A stretch of DNA of 49,169 nt from an uncultured Microbacterium sp. (GTDB taxonomy: Bacteria; Actinomycetota; Actinomycetes; Actinomycetales; Microbacteriaceae): NCBI RefSeq assembly GCF_947632095.1, contig NZ_CANROA010000014.1:1-49169 (forward strand), written 5' to 3'. The first letter of the stretch is position 1. Each line of letters opens with the position of its first letter. Made by a program: the position numbers and the translations under genes. Shown here piece by piece: positions 8,439-17,445 of this stretch. The notes below the pieces were generated by a model. The model searched no databases and had not been told where the DNA came from. It saw only the letters and a list, made by a program, of their open reading frames with translations.

Positions 8439-9743
8439 ATGCCGGAATCCCTGCGCATCACCGCCAGCCAGATCGATCCGGGCCTGCTCGCGCTTCCCTG
8501 GTCGACCCCGCTCGCGAAGTGGCCGTCGGAGCGGATCGTCTCGCTGCCGAAGGGCCTCTCCCGCCACCTCGTCCGTTTCGCCGACCTGTCGGGTCGTGTG
8601 GTGGCCGTGAAGGAGACCACCGGGGAGATGGCCCAGCGCGAGTACGACATGCTCGGCAACCTCGCCCGCCTGGATGTGCCCTGCGTCGAACGTGTCGCCG
8701 TCATCGCCGGTCGCAGCAACGAGCGCGGCGACGCCCTCGCCGCTGCCCTGGTCACCTCGCACCTGCGCTTCTCGATGCCCTACCGCGCCCTGTTCACGCG
8801 GGTTCTCCGCCCCGACACGGCGACGCGCCTGGTGGATGCGCTCGCGCTGCTGCTCGTGCGTCTGCACAATGTCGGCTTCTACTGGGGCGACGTGTCGCTG
8901 TCGAACACGCTCTTCCGACGGGACGCCGGCGCTTTCGCCGCCTATCTCGTGGATGCCGAGACCGGCGAGCTGCACGAGGAGGGTCTCACCGAGGGGCAGC
9001 GCCTCTATGACCTGGATCTGGCGCGCACCAACATCGCCGGCGAGATCATGGATCTCGCCGCGGGCGGTCGCCTGGAGCACGGAGTGGATGCTGTCGCCAT
9101 CGCCGACGGCATCGTCTCCTCATACCATTCGCTGTGGGCGGCGCTGACCGCCGAGGAATCGTTCTCCGCGGGCGAGACCTGGCGCATCACCGAGCGCGTC
9201 GAGCGCCTCAACGCGCTCGGCTTCGACATCGATGAGATGTCGATGACGGCCGCCGCCGATGGCACGCGTGTCGAGATCCAGCCGAAGGTCGTGGATGCCG
9301 GACACCACCAGCGTCGCCTGATCCGTCTCACGGGCCTCGATGTGGAGGAGAATCAGGCACGGCGCCTGCTCAACGATCTCGACGAGTTCCGCGCACGTTC
9401 GAAGAAGGACTGGGCGGATGAGGAGATGTACGCCCACGAGTGGCTGACCCGGGTCTTCGAGCCCGTGGTTCGAGCGATCCCCTACGACCTGCGCGCCAAG
9501 CTCGAACCCGCCGAAGTCTTCCACCAGGTCCTCGAGCACCGCTGGTACCTTTCGCAGGCGGGCAGACGATCCGTTCCGTTGGCCGAAGTGCTCACCTCGT
9601 ACATCAACGACGTGCTCCGCCACCGCCGCGATGAGGCGACAATCATGGGGCCGCCGACCGAGACGATGTCGCTCCCCGTCGTCACCGGCGCGATGCTCCT
9701 GCCGGATGACGACGAGGAGATCGACTGGCGCGACCTCGTCTGA
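8439..9743 (+). CDS. DUF4032 protein with a kinase-like fold
   Basis: A 434-residue cytoplasmic protein. The N-terminal about 200 residues resemble the lipopolysaccharide-kinase/RIO-like fold: a lysine strand VAVKET at about 50, a catalytic-loop-like GDVSLSNTLF at about 150, and a metal-site-like YLVDAETGEL strand after it. The C-terminal half (about 210-420) is the DUF4032 domain, which is helical and contains no recognised motif. Family members are actinobacterial and uncharacterised. AGGAG at 8430-8434 precedes the ATG. It lies downstream of ugpC but behind a strong hairpin, so it may have its own promoter. It converges with the next gene with 3 bases between stops. Confidence 0.85.
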   Translation: MPESLRITASQIDPGLLALPWSTPLAKWPSERIVSLPKGLSRHLVRFADLSGRVVAVKETTGEMAQREYDMLGNLARLDVPCVERVAVIAGRSNERGDALAAALVTSHLRFSMPYRALFTRVLRPDTATRLVDALALLLVRLHNVGFYWGDVSLSNTLFRRDAGAFAAYLVDAETGELHEEGLTEGQRLYDLDLARTNIAGEIMDLAAGGRLEHGVDAVAIADGIVSSYHSLWAALTAEESFSAGETWRITERVERLNALGFDIDEMSMTAAADGTRVEIQPKVVDAGHHQRRLIRLTGLDVEENQARRLLNDLDEFRARSKKDWADEEMYAHEWLTRVFEPVVRAIPYDLRAKLEPAEVFHQVLEHRWYLSQAGRRSVPLAEVLTSYINDVLRHRRDEATIMGPPTETMSLPVVTGAMLLPDDDEEIDWRDLV

Positions 9744-9746
9744 GGG

Positions 9747-10385
9747 TCAGTAGCCGACGGCGAAGTTGTCGCGGCTGTGCTTCGGGTTCTCGATCTCGTC
9801 GACGACCGCGACCGCGAGGTCGGGGCCGGAGATGAAGGATTCACCCGCAGCATCCGTGACGAGCACCTTGCCGCCATCGCGATACTCTCCGGTGCGCTCA
9901 CCGACGTTCCAGGCGCCGAAGCCGCCGGCGGGGTGGATGAGGAACCAGTCCGCTCCCCCGGCATCCGTCTGCAGGTCTTCGAGGACACCGGCCATCTCCA
10001 GCGCCTCGGCCTTGTAGTCCTCGGGGAAGTCGGTGTCGACGAGGCGCGGTCCGCCCTCGGCGACGAGGCTACCGCCGGCGCCACCGACGACCGCGAGACG
10101 CACGTTCTCAGGCATCGCAGCACGCAGCTCCGAAATAGCGGGGCGTACCTGGCCGGCCATCACGCCGCGCGGCGACAGCGCGGCGACCACGACATCGGCC
10201 TCCCCGATCTGCGTGAGGAGCGTGGGTACGTCGAGGATCGTCCCCTCGACATACACGGCGCCCTCGACACGATCGGCCGGAACGCTTCGGGCGACGGAGA
10301 CGACCGAGTGCCCGCGCGACACCGCCTCGTTCACGATGTGCGATCCGGCGTAACCGGTTCCTCCGATGACAGCGATGCGGGACAT
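9747..10385 (-). CDS. NAD(P)-binding epimerase/reductase-like protein
   Basis: A 212-residue Rossmann protein starting MSRIAVIGGTGYAGSHIVNE, with the GGTGYAG dinucleotide loop at about 8-14. An acidic or serine-bearing strand VVSVARS follows, then DVVVAALSPRG. It resembles the NmrA/YwnB-like atypical short-chain dehydrogenases annotated as NAD(H)-binding proteins. The usual YxxxK catalytic pair is not evident (DYKAEALEM is the nearest), so it may be a redox sensor or an isomerase rather than a dehydrogenase. The ATG at 10385 is the true start; the open frame upstream overlaps rlmB only as a shadow. Confidence 0.85.
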   Translation of the reverse strand: MSRIAVIGGTGYAGSHIVNEAVSRGHSVVSVARSVPADRVEGAVYVEGTILDVPTLLTQIGEADVVVAALSPRGVMAGQVRPAISELRAAMPENVRLAVVGGAGGSLVAEGGPRLVDTDFPEDYKAEALEMAGVLEDLQTDAGGADWFLIHPAGGFGAWNVGERTGEYRDGGKVLVTDAAGESFISGPDLAVAVVDEIENPKHSRDNFAVGY

Positions 10386-10450
10386 GCTCTTCCTTCCGAC
10401 GATGGGTCTTACTGAGCATCCAATCGCCGGAAGGGCGCGTTTATTCCCGC

Positions 10451-11458
10451 TCAGATGCCCTTCGCGGCGCGAGCCGTGGCCACCTGGTACAGCGCGACCG
10501 AGGTCGCGATACCGGCGTTGAGCGACTCGGTCGCCGCCGAGATCGGGATCGAGACGATCTGATCGCAGTGCTCGGTCACCAGGCGCGAGAGGCCCTTGCC
10601 CTCGGAACCGACGACGATCACCACGGGGCGATCCGACAGCTGCAGCTCGGGAAGCTGAACGTCGCCGCCGCCATCGAGGCCGATGACGAAGACGCCCTGC
10701 TTCTTGAATTCCTTGAGCTGGGTGGTCAGGTTCGTGGCCATCGCGACGGGCAGGCGTGCAGCGGCGCCGGCGCTGGTCTTCCACGCCGCCGAGTTGACGC
10801 TCGCGGAACGACGCTGCGGCAGGATGATGCCGTGGCCGCCGAACGCCGCGGTCGAGCGGATGATCGCACCGAGGTTGCGGGGGTCGGTGATGCCGTCGAG
10901 CGCGACGAAGAGCGGTGTCTCACCGCGATCGATGACCTGCTCGAGCAGGTCCTGCGGATGCGCGTACTCGTAGGCGGGAACCTTGATGGCCACGCCCTGG
11001 TGCACGCCGTCGAAGCCGGCCATGCGGTCGAGCTCCTGTCGCGTCACCTCGAGCACGGGGATGCCCCGGCCGGTAGCGATCGAGAGCATCTCCTTGACGC
11101 GGTCGTCCATCTCGACGCGCTGCGCGATGTAGAACGCCGTCGCGGGGATCTTCGTGCGCAGGGCCTCGAGCACCGAGTTGCGGCCGGTGACCGTCTCGAT
11201 GTCGTCGTTCGCCTTGGCTCGGGAAGTGCGGTTGGGGTTGCCGCCCTGAGTGCGCGTGCCGCTGGGGCGCACCTTGCCTCCCGCCGCCGCGAAGCGCTCC
11301 TGGGCCGCCTTGCGCTTGCCGGCGACGTGCCAGGCGCGGTCCTCCGCCTTCGGGGTCGGGCCGCGGCCCTCGAGCGACTTGCGCCCGTTTCCTCCGGTGC
11401 CCTTCTGAGCACCCTTCTTCTTGCTGTTGCCCGCTCCGGGGCGACTCGGCTTAGCCAT
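10451..11458 (-). CDS. rlmB: 23S rRNA (guanosine-2'-O)-methyltransferase RlmB
   Basis: A 335-residue SPOUT (TrmH-class) methyltransferase that 2'-O-methylates 23S rRNA at the position equivalent to G2251. Residues 1-90 are a basic, glycine/lysine-rich tail typical of actinobacteria. A substrate-binding domain starting [14 protein letters not shown] follows, then the SPOUT knot with [20 protein letters not shown] (motif 1), [13 protein letters not shown] (motif 2) and [20 protein letters not shown] (motif 3). The ATG at 11458 has GGAGT ahead and overlaps the cysS stop by 8 bases, indicating coupled translation. Confidence 0.95.
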   Translation of the reverse strand: MAKPSRPGAGNSKKKGAQKGTGGNGRKSLEGRGPTPKAEDRAWHVAGKRKAAQERFAAAGGKVRPSGTRTQGGNPNRTSRAKANDDIETVTGRNSVLEALRTKIPATAFYIAQRVEMDDRVKEMLSIATGRGIPVLEVTRQELDRMAGFDGVHQGVAIKVPAYEYAHPQDLLEQVIDRGETPLFVALDGITDPRNLGAIIRSTAAFGGHGIILPQRRSASVNSAAWKTSAGAAARLPVAMATNLTTQLKEFKKQGVFVIGLDGGGDVQLPELQLSDRPVVIVVGSEGKGLSRLVTEHCDQIVSIPISAATESLNAGIATSVALYQVATARAAKGI

Positions 11459-12860
11459 CGATACTCCAATGAGTTCCGGCCGGAGTGTCCTCCAGCGTGA
11501 TTCCTGCAGCGGCGATCGCATCACGGATGCGATCGGCCGCTGCCCAGTCCTTGTCAGCGCGCGCCTGCGCACGCTGCGTGATCATCGCCTGCACGAGGGC
11601 GTCGAGGGCGGATGCTTCGACACCGCTCCCCTCGCCCGTCGCAGCGGTCGCGGTGTCGAGTCCGAGCACCGCGAGCATCGCCTGGACCGCGCCCGCGGCC
11701 CCCGTCGCGGCGACCGCGTCTCCGGCATCGAGCGCGGTGTTGCCGGCGCGCACCGTCTCATGCACGACCGCGAGGGCCTGCGGCACGCCGAGGTCGTCGT
11801 CCATCGCGATGGCGAATGCTGCGGGGATCTCGCCGGCGGCGACCGCGGCGGGCGCGGCATCCGTCTGGCGGAGCACCCGCTGGCGGAACGTCTCGATGCG
11901 ATCGAGAGCAGCCTCGGCCTCGGTCCACGAGGACTCGCTGAGGTCGAGGCTCGAGCGGTAGTGCGCGGCGGCGAGCGCGTAGCGCACGACGAGGGGGTCG
12001 CGCTCGGCGAGCACATCGGCGGCGAGGGTGAAGTTGCCCAGCGACTTCGACATCTTCTGCCCGTTCACTGTGACCAGGCCGTTGTGCACCCAGTAGCGCG
12101 CGAAGGCGTCGCCCGCGGCGGTCGACTGGGCGAGCTCGTTCTCGTGGTGCGGGAAGCGGAGGTCGAGGCCACCGCCGTGGATGTCGAACTCTGCTCCGAG
12201 GTAGCGCCGCGACATCGCCGAGCACTCGATGTGCCAGCCGGGACGCCCTGCGCCCCAGGGGGACTGCCACGTGGCATCCGCCGGCTCACCGGGCTTGGCG
12301 CCCTTCCACAGCGCGAAGTCCTGCGGGCTGCGCTTGGCACGGGGGTCCGCGTCGGCGGCAGCCTCCATGTCCTCGGGACGCTGATGGGTGAGCGATCCGT
12401 AATCGGACCAGGAGCGCACGTCGAAGTAGACGTCGCCGGAGCCGTCGGATGCCGGGTACGCGTGCCCACGCTCGATGAGGGTCGCGATGAGCTCCTGCAT
12501 CTGCGGGATGGATGCCGTCGCCCGCGGCTCGTACGTCGGCGACAGGATGCCGACACCGGCGTACGCCGCGGTGAACTCCTGCTCCATGCGGTACGCGAGC
12601 GCCCACCACGGCTCGGTGGCGGTGGCGTTGTCGATGACCTTGTCGTCGATGTCGGTGACGTTGCGCACGAAGGTGACTCGTCCGTAGCGGTGCGTCAACC
12701 AACGGCGCAGAATGTCGAAGCCCAGAGCCGCCCTGACATGACCGATGTGGGGGCCGGACTGCACGGTGGGTCCGCAGACGTACATCGTGATGTTCTCGGG
12801 GTCGAGAGGCACGAAGTCCCGCAGCGAGGCTGCACGGGTGTCATAGAGGCGGAGAGTCAC
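11451..12860 (-). CDS. cysS: Cysteine--tRNA ligase
   Basis: A 469-residue class I aminoacyl-tRNA synthetase that charges tRNA-Cys. The N terminus reads [10 protein letters not shown] and is followed by [17 protein letters not shown], which carries the HIGH signature and a zinc-ligand cysteine. The zinc site continues at [10 protein letters not shown] and [11 protein letters not shown]. The KMSKS loop is KMSKSLGNF. The C-terminal helical anticodon-binding domain ends [11 protein letters not shown]...TLEDT. The length is usual for the family. It is the first gene of a cysS-rlmB pair and lies 34 bases downstream of ispDF on the same strand, so a longer ispDF-cysS-rlmB operon is likely. Confidence 0.97.
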   Translation of the reverse strand: MTLRLYDTRAASLRDFVPLDPENITMYVCGPTVQSGPHIGHVRAALGFDILRRWLTHRYGRVTFVRNVTDIDDKVIDNATATEPWWALAYRMEQEFTAAYAGVGILSPTYEPRATASIPQMQELIATLIERGHAYPASDGSGDVYFDVRSWSDYGSLTHQRPEDMEAAADADPRAKRSPQDFALWKGAKPGEPADATWQSPWGAGRPGWHIECSAMSRRYLGAEFDIHGGGLDLRFPHHENELAQSTAAGDAFARYWVHNGLVTVNGQKMSKSLGNFTLAADVLAERDPLVVRYALAAAHYRSSLDLSESSWTEAEAALDRIETFRQRVLRQTDAAPAAVAAGEIPAAFAIAMDDDLGVPQALAVVHETVRAGNTALDAGDAVAATGAAGAVQAMLAVLGLDTATAATGEGSGVEASALDALVQAMITQRAQARADKDWAAADRIRDAIAAAGITLEDTPAGTHWSIDG

Positions 12861-12894
12861 CGCTCAAGGATACCGGTGCCCCGCTGGGCGTTTC

Positions 12895-14076
12895 CTACCC
12901 GATGCGGTGCACGAGGGCGATCGCGGTCGCGGAGATGCCCTCGCCACGGCCCGTGAAGCCCAGGCCGTCGGTCGTCGTCGCGGTCACCGCCACCGGCGCT
13001 CCGCCCAGGGCGGCCGACAGCTCGCGCTCCGCCTCGAGCCGGCGCGCGCTGAACCGGGGCCGGTTGCCCTGGAACTGCACGGACACGTTGCCGATCGCGA
13101 ATCCGGCCTCGGCGAGGATCTCGCGGGTGCGGGCGAGGAAGACCGCGCCGTGCGCGCCGGCGTACTCCGGATGCGCGGTGCCGAAGTGCTCGCCGATATC
13201 GCCGAGCCCGGCGGCGCCCAGCAGCGCGTCGACGATGGCGTGGGCGACGGCATCCCCGTCGGAGTGCCCGGACAGCGCGGGCTCCCCCGGCCATTCGAGA
13301 CCGGCGAGCCACAGCGGGCCCTCACCCCCGAAGGCGTGCACGTCGGTGCCGATCCCGACCCGGCCGATGCCCTGTGGCACGGCGGGCTCGAGCAGCTGCC
13401 GTGCGCGGGCGAGGTCGGCGGGGGTGGTGATCTTGAAGGCCCGCTCGCTTCCGGCGATCCGGCGCACGGCGCCGCCGGCCGCCGCGAACAGGGCGGCATC
13501 ATCGGTGTACTCGACACCGGATGCCGCGGCTGTGCGGTATGCGTCGTCGAGCGCCCGGCGCGGGAAGCCCTGCGGGGTCTGAGCCGCCGCGAGCACCTCC
13601 CTGTCGACGGCGGCGACGACATCATCGCCGTCGACCCGCTTGAGCGTGTCGACCACCGGGAGCGCGGGGATGATGCCGGAGTCCGTCACGGCGCCGGCGA
13701 CGGCGTCGATCTGCGCCGACGGCGTCAGGGCGCGCGCCGCATCGTGGATGAGCACGCGGGTCACATCGCCCCACAGCGCGGCGAGGCCGGCCGCGACGGA
13801 CTGCTGACGAGTGGCGCCGCCGCCAACGACGCTGCCGAGCTCGGCACGATCGCCTGCCGCGGCGAGCAGCTCCGCCTGCGCGACGCCGACATGGGTGTCG
13901 GGTGCGACGACGACGACCTGCATCGGTTGCGCGGCGAACACGCCGTCGAGCGCATGGCGCAGAACACTACGGTCATCGATGCCGACGAAGGCCTTGGGCG
14001 CATCGGCGCCCAGACGGGCGCCGGAACCGGCGGCGACGACGATGATCGCGGTCGTGGGAACGGGAATCAGGCTCAC
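12895..14076 (-). CDS. ispDF: Bifunctional IspD/IspF (MEP pathway)
   Basis: A 393-residue fusion of two isoprenoid enzymes. Residues about 1-225 are 2-C-methyl-D-erythritol 4-phosphate cytidylyltransferase: [20 protein letters not shown] is the nucleotide loop with its lysine, and HDAARALT is the second motif. Residues about 235-393 are 2-C-methyl-D-erythritol 2,4-cyclodiphosphate synthase: [12 protein letters not shown] holds metal ligands D and [22 protein letters not shown] holds the family signature. The fusion is common in actinobacteria and some proteobacteria. It sits between carD, from which it is separated by a hairpin, and cysS. Confidence 0.96.
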   Translation of the reverse strand: MSLIPVPTTAIIVVAAGSGARLGADAPKAFVGIDDRSVLRHALDGVFAAQPMQVVVVAPDTHVGVAQAELLAAAGDRAELGSVVGGGATRQQSVAAGLAALWGDVTRVLIHDAARALTPSAQIDAVAGAVTDSGIIPALPVVDTLKRVDGDDVVAAVDREVLAAAQTPQGFPRRALDDAYRTAAASGVEYTDDAALFAAAGGAVRRIAGSERAFKITTPADLARARQLLEPAVPQGIGRVGIGTDVHAFGGEGPLWLAGLEWPGEPALSGHSDGDAVAHAIVDALLGAAGLGDIGEHFGTAHPEYAGAHGAVFLARTREILAEAGFAIGNVSVQFQGNRPRFSARRLEAERELSAALGGAPVAVTATTTDGLGFTGRGEGISATAIALVHRIG

Positions 14077-14122
14077 GTGCTCACGTTACCGCCCGGGCTC
14101 TGCCGGATGAGCCCGGATACGA

Positions 14123-14154
14123 CGAAGGGCGGATGCCGCAGCATCCGCCCTTCG
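14123..14154 (-). terminator. Perfect 14-bp hairpin between carD and ispDF
   Basis: CGAAGGGCGGATGC, loop CGCA, GCATCCGCCCTTCG: a perfect stem starting 15 bases past the carD stop. It should terminate or attenuate carD transcription before ispDF. No U-tract follows on the minus strand. Confidence 0.75.
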
Positions 14155-14168
14155 TGAGAATCTTCAGA

Positions 14169-14651
14169 TCAGGAGGCGAGCACCTTGTCGAGCAGCTCGC
14201 CGGCCTTCTCCTCATCACACTTCTCTGCGAGCGCGAGCTCGGAGATGAGGATCTGACGGGCCTTCGCGAGCATGCGCTTCTCACCCGCCGACAGTCCGCG
14301 GTCCTGATCGCGGCGCCACAGGTCGCGCACGACCTCGCTGACCTTGATGACATCACCGGAGGCGAGCTTCTCAAGGTTCGCCTTGTACCGGCGCGACCAG
14401 TTCGTGGGCTCCTCGGTGAACGGTGCGCGGAGCACCTCGAACACGTGGTCGAGACCCTCCTGGCCGATCACATCGCGGACGCCGACCAGGTCGACGTTCT
14501 CGGCCGGAACCTCGATGATCAGATCGCCCTGCGTCACGTTGAGCTTGAGGTACTTCTTGGTCTCGCCCTTGATGACGCGATCCTTGACCTCGATGATCGT
14601 CGCTGCGCCATGGTGCGGGTAGACGACCGTCTCGCCAACTTCAAAAAGCAT
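14169..14651 (-). CDS. carD: CarD-family RNA polymerase-binding regulator
   Basis: A 160-residue transcription factor. The N-terminal domain ([19 protein letters not shown], about 1-60) is the Tudor-like RNA-polymerase-interaction domain that contacts the beta subunit. The helical C-terminal domain (about 70-160, including [19 protein letters not shown] and ending ELLDKVLAS) binds upstream-fork DNA; a tryptophan in the first part of that domain (W of NWSRRY) corresponds to the fork-wedge residue. CarD stabilises open complexes, notably at rRNA promoters, and is essential in mycobacteria. AAAGGA precedes the ATG at 14651; the longer frame upstream is discarded because conservation begins at MLFEVG. 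Confidence 0.96.
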   Translation of the reverse strand: MLFEVGETVVYPHHGAATIIEVKDRVIKGETKKYLKLNVTQGDLIIEVPAENVDLVGVRDVIGQEGLDHVFEVLRAPFTEEPTNWSRRYKANLEKLASGDVIKVSEVVRDLWRRDQDRGLSAGEKRMLAKARQILISELALAEKCDEEKAGELLDKVLAS

Positions 14652-14677
14652 AAAATCGTGTCCTTTCGGCAACCTCC

Positions 14678-14683
14678 AGAATA
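14678..14683 (-). promoter_or_regulatory. Probable extended -10 element of the carD promoter
   Basis: On the minus strand the hexamer TATTCT is preceded by TGG, giving an extended -10 (TGnTATTCT). It lies 27 bases upstream of the carD ATG, leaving a short leader that contains the AAAGGA ribosome site. No convincing -35 is seen at the expected distance, which suits an extended -10 promoter. Confidence 0.45.
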
Positions 14684-14786
14684 CCACAGGCGACATGCGC
14701 TAAGGTTTGCCCCCTCGTCGATACCGGAGCACCCCTCGGATGCGCCTAGAATGGATGCGGATATCCCCAAGCTCCCAGGAGGACTC

Positions 14787-15284
14787 GTGAAATCGCGCCT
14801 TGTAGCGTCTGCCGCCATCAGCGCCCTCGTTCTGCTCGGCGCGACGGGATGCACGTTCATCACCCCGCAGTCGACGACGATCGAATACGCCGCCTCCGAC
14901 GGCGTCAACGTCAACACCGGCGGGCCCCTCGAGGTGCGCAACGCCCTCATCGTGGCGAACGAAGACGGCTCGACCGGCAACCTCGTCGCGGCCATCGTTA
15001 ACCCGGGCGCCGCTGACGCCACCCTCACGTTCGAGATCGACGGACTCGAGCCGTTCACCGTGCGCGTCGGCGGCAATGAGGTCCTCAGCCTCGGCACGAA
15101 CGCCGAGCCCATCCGCATCGATGACCTCGACTCGATCCCGGGTTCGACCATCGAGGTCTACTTCCAGTCCGGCGACGAGACGGGCGAGGTCATCGCCGTC
15201 CCCGTGCTCGACGGCACGACTCCTTACTACAGCGACCTCGTTCCGGCACCCCTGGACGACGAGGAAGACGAGGGCGACGCCTGA
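14787..15284 (+). CDS. Small secreted lipoprotein of unknown function
   Basis: A 165-residue protein from GTG at 14787 with AGGAGG at 14777-14782. A lipoprotein signal peptide is clear: basic KSR, hydrophobic core, then LGATGC with the lipidated cysteine at about 23. The mature part is a single beta-rich domain (about 30-140) with alternating hydrophobic strands and an acidic C-terminal tail (DDEEDEGDA). No catalytic motif is visible. It is divergent from carD and converges on regX3, with a strong bidirectional hairpin between. Its place beside regX3-senX3 hints at an envelope role, but that is only context. Confidence 0.75.
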   Translation: MKSRLVASAAISALVLLGATGCTFITPQSTTIEYAASDGVNVNTGGPLEVRNALIVANEDGSTGNLVAAIVNPGAADATLTFEIDGLEPFTVRVGGNEVLSLGTNAEPIRIDDLDSIPGSTIEVYFQSGDETGEVIAVPVLDGTTPYYSDLVPAPLDDEEDEGDA

Positions 15285-15300
15285 TCGCGTCCCGCAGACA

Positions 15301-15342
15301 ACGAGAGAGGCCGTCACCCCGCGGGGTGACGGCCTCTCTCGT
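15301..15342. terminator. Bidirectional terminator between the lipoprotein gene and regX3
   Basis: A 42-base perfect palindrome with 20-base arms (ACGAGAGAGG... and ...CCTCTCTCGT) around GC. It starts 16 bases after the lipoprotein stop and ends 11 bases before the regX3 stop, so it can serve both converging genes. The plus-strand side is followed by CCTTCTC. Confidence 0.9.
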
Positions 15343-15353
15343 CCTTCTCGCTC

Positions 15354-16037
15354 TCACCCCTCGAAGCGATACCCCAGACCACGGACGGTGACGAGCATCA
15401 CCGGCTCTCCGGGGTTCTCCTCGATCCGGGAGCGGATCCGCTTGATGTGCACATCGAGCGTCTTCGTGTCGCCGAAGTAGTCGCTCCCCCACACCCGGTC
15501 GATCAGCTGGCCGCGCGTGAGAACGCGGCCGGCATTGCGCATGAGGACCTCGAGCAGCTCGAACTCCTTCAGAGGCATGTTGATCTCCTCGCCCGCCACC
15601 TCGACCGTGTGCCGGTCGATATCCAGCGCCACCCGGCCGCCCTCGAGGATGCGCTCATCGACGTCATCCTCACCGGGAACGATGCGACGCAGAACGGCCC
15701 GCATGCGCGCGAGCAGCTCGCGAGAGGAATAGGGCTTGGTGATGTAATCATCAGCCCCGAGCTCGAGACCCACCACGATATCGACCTCGGAGTCCTTGGC
15801 GGTGAGCATGATGATCGGCACCGACGACGTCGTGCGGATCTGCCGGCACACCTCGGTCCCCGGCATCCCGGGGAGCATGAGATCCAGTAGAACGATATCC
15901 GCGCCACCGGTGCGGAATGCGGCGAGCGCCCCGGGCCCGTCCTCGGCGATCTCGACCTCGTACCCCTCGCGGCGCAGCAGATACGCCAGCGGGTCGGCGA
16001 GGTCGGGCTCGTCTTCGACGAGAAGGATTCGAGTCAT
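15354..16037 (-). CDS. regX3: Response regulator RegX3 (phosphate)
   Basis: A 227-residue OmpR/PhoB-type regulator. The receiver domain (1-120) has the acidic pocket E8/D9/E10, phosphoacceptor D52 in VLLDLMLPG, the conserved threonine of LTAK and K101 in ITKPYS. The winged-helix DNA-binding domain (about 130-227) includes LKEFELLEVLMRNAGRVLTR and the recognition helix TLDVHIKRIRSRIE. It overlaps the 3' end of senX3 by 4 bases (ATGA) and so is its cognate partner. By family and by the divergent phoU, it is the phosphate-starvation regulator. The PHO-box-like repeats at 17324 and 26106 are its likely targets. Confidence 0.94.
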   Translation of the reverse strand: MTRILLVEDEPDLADPLAYLLRREGYEVEIAEDGPGALAAFRTGGADIVLLDLMLPGMPGTEVCRQIRTTSSVPIIMLTAKDSEVDIVVGLELGADDYITKPYSSRELLARMRAVLRRIVPGEDDVDERILEGGRVALDIDRHTVEVAGEEINMPLKEFELLEVLMRNAGRVLTRGQLIDRVWGSDYFGDTKTLDVHIKRIRSRIEENPGEPVMLVTVRGLGYRFEG

Positions 16038-17251
16038 GCTTTCTCTCCGTTCCGGATGCGCACCGGTGCGGTCAGGGGCGCTTTGCGCGCGCGCTTCTTC
16101 TTCTTGCGTTCGTTCTCATCCACAGCCGGCGCCTCGATGCGCGGGAGGACCATGGTGAAGGTGGAGCCGTGGCCAGGGCGCGACCATACCCGCACCTCGC
16201 CGCCATGGCGCTGGGTCGCGTGCTTGACGATCGAGAGGCCGAGTCCTGTGCCGCCCGTTCGACGGGATCGGGCTTCATCGGCTCGGTAAAAGCGTTCGAA
16301 GATGCGCTCGCGGTCGGATTCGGTGATGCCGATGCCCTGATCCGAGACGGCGATCTCCACGGTATCGCCGACCACACGGACGCCGATTCCCACGCTCGAG
16401 TTCTGCGACGAGTAGACGATCGCATTCGCGATCAGGTTGCTGACGGCCTCGACCAGGATCTGCGCGTCACCGCGCACGAACGCTCCCCGATCGCCGCCGC
16501 GCACCAGGGATACGCCGGCGGAGTCGGCCTGCACGCCGTGCGCCTCGATGGATGTCGCGATGACCTCATCGATCGGGACCGGATCGAAATCGGCCACGCC
16601 ATCCGCCGCCTGCAGTCGTGACAGGCTCATGATGCGACCGGTCAGGTTCCCCAGCCTCTCGGCCTCGGCGGAGATCCGCGAGGCGAAGATGCGCACCTGG
16701 GCCGGATCGTCCGCAGCCGATTCGATCGCCTCGGCGAGCAGGCTCACCGCCCCCACCGGCGTCTTCAGCTCGTGGCTGGTGTTCGCGACGAAGTCCCGGC
16801 GCACCTGCTCGAGGCGCTCCTGCTCGGTGACGTCGCGGATGATGAGGAGGGTCAGACGCGCCCCGAGCGCGCTCGCCCGTGCCGAGACCGATCGCGGATC
16901 GAGGCTGACGCCCGGCCGGGTGATGCGCATCGTCTCGGTGATGGATGCCGAGGTCGTGCGCACCGTGCGCACCAGCTGCCGCAGCTCCGTGTTGTCGATC
17001 GTCGATCCCGGTTCGATTCCGAAGCGCGCCGCCGCATGCGAGATGGCCAGGACCAGACCGGATGCATCGATGACGCAGGCCGCGTCATCCATGCTGTCGA
17101 GCACATCGACCGTGCCCTGGGGCACCTGCGTCGAGGACTGCTCGGCGGCCTGCGCCCGGGCGCGGAAGGCCCACAGGATCAGCACCACGAGGCCGATGCC
17201 GATCACCAGTCCGATGGCGAGGCCCAGGAGCCCGATCTGCGGCGAGGTCAT
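16034..17251 (-). CDS. senX3: Sensor histidine kinase SenX3
   Basis: A 405-residue membrane kinase. One N-terminal hydrophobic segment (about 6-29) is followed by a PAS-like domain (about 48-145), the dimerisation/phosphoacceptor helix with H160 in NTSHELKTPVG, and the HATPase domain with N-box NLIANAIVYS, G1 SDQGIGI and G2 GGTGLGLSIVK. The lysine-rich tail ends NGEKA. Having only a short periplasmic portion matches SenX3 kinases, whose activity is controlled by the Pst transporter through PhoU. An alternative GTG at 17275 has a better ribosome site (GGAGG) and would add eight residues. It is divergent from phoU across a PHO-box-bearing intergenic region. Confidence 0.92.
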   Translation of the reverse strand: MTSPQIGLLGLAIGLVIGIGLVVLILWAFRARAQAAEQSSTQVPQGTVDVLDSMDDAACVIDASGLVLAISHAAARFGIEPGSTIDNTELRQLVRTVRTTSASITETMRITRPGVSLDPRSVSARASALGARLTLLIIRDVTEQERLEQVRRDFVANTSHELKTPVGAVSLLAEAIESAADDPAQVRIFASRISAEAERLGNLTGRIMSLSRLQAADGVADFDPVPIDEVIATSIEAHGVQADSAGVSLVRGGDRGAFVRGDAQILVEAVSNLIANAIVYSSQNSSVGIGVRVVGDTVEIAVSDQGIGITESDRERIFERFYRADEARSRRTGGTGLGLSIVKHATQRHGGEVRVWSRPGHGSTFTMVLPRIEAPAVDENERKKKKRARKAPLTAPVRIRNGEKA

Positions 17252-17323
17252 GCCTACAGCGTAGGCCGCGTTCACCTCGCCTCCGGCGGGTTTCCGCGCC
17301 AGAACGCGAAGCGGAGAACTACT

Positions 17324-17356
17324 ATTCACCTAACAGGCACCATTCGTTAACCTTCG
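17324..17356. promoter_or_regulatory. Triple PHO-box-like repeat between senX3 and phoU
   Basis: Three contiguous 11-base units begin at 17324, 17335 and 17346. Each carries the heptamer-like core TTCACC, GGCACC and TTAACC in the same register. This is the direct-repeat architecture described for PhoP/RegX3-type regulators in actinobacteria (GTTCACC-like cores every 11 bp). It lies 89 bases upstream of the phoU ATG and 72 bases from the senX3 ATG, so it could control phoU and autoregulate senX3-regX3. Confidence 0.75.
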
Positions 17357-17445
17357 CCGCAGAGAATCGACGCGGGCGCGAATCGCCGTAAGTCCTGCGT
17401 CTGATGCCACGGAGCATCCACGATCGAATGAAAGGTTGAGTCGCT

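Noticed and set aside
17252..17445. A possible small gene in the senX3-phoU gap
   Set aside because: No open frame with a ribosome site; the region is explained by the promoters and the PHO-box-like triplet.
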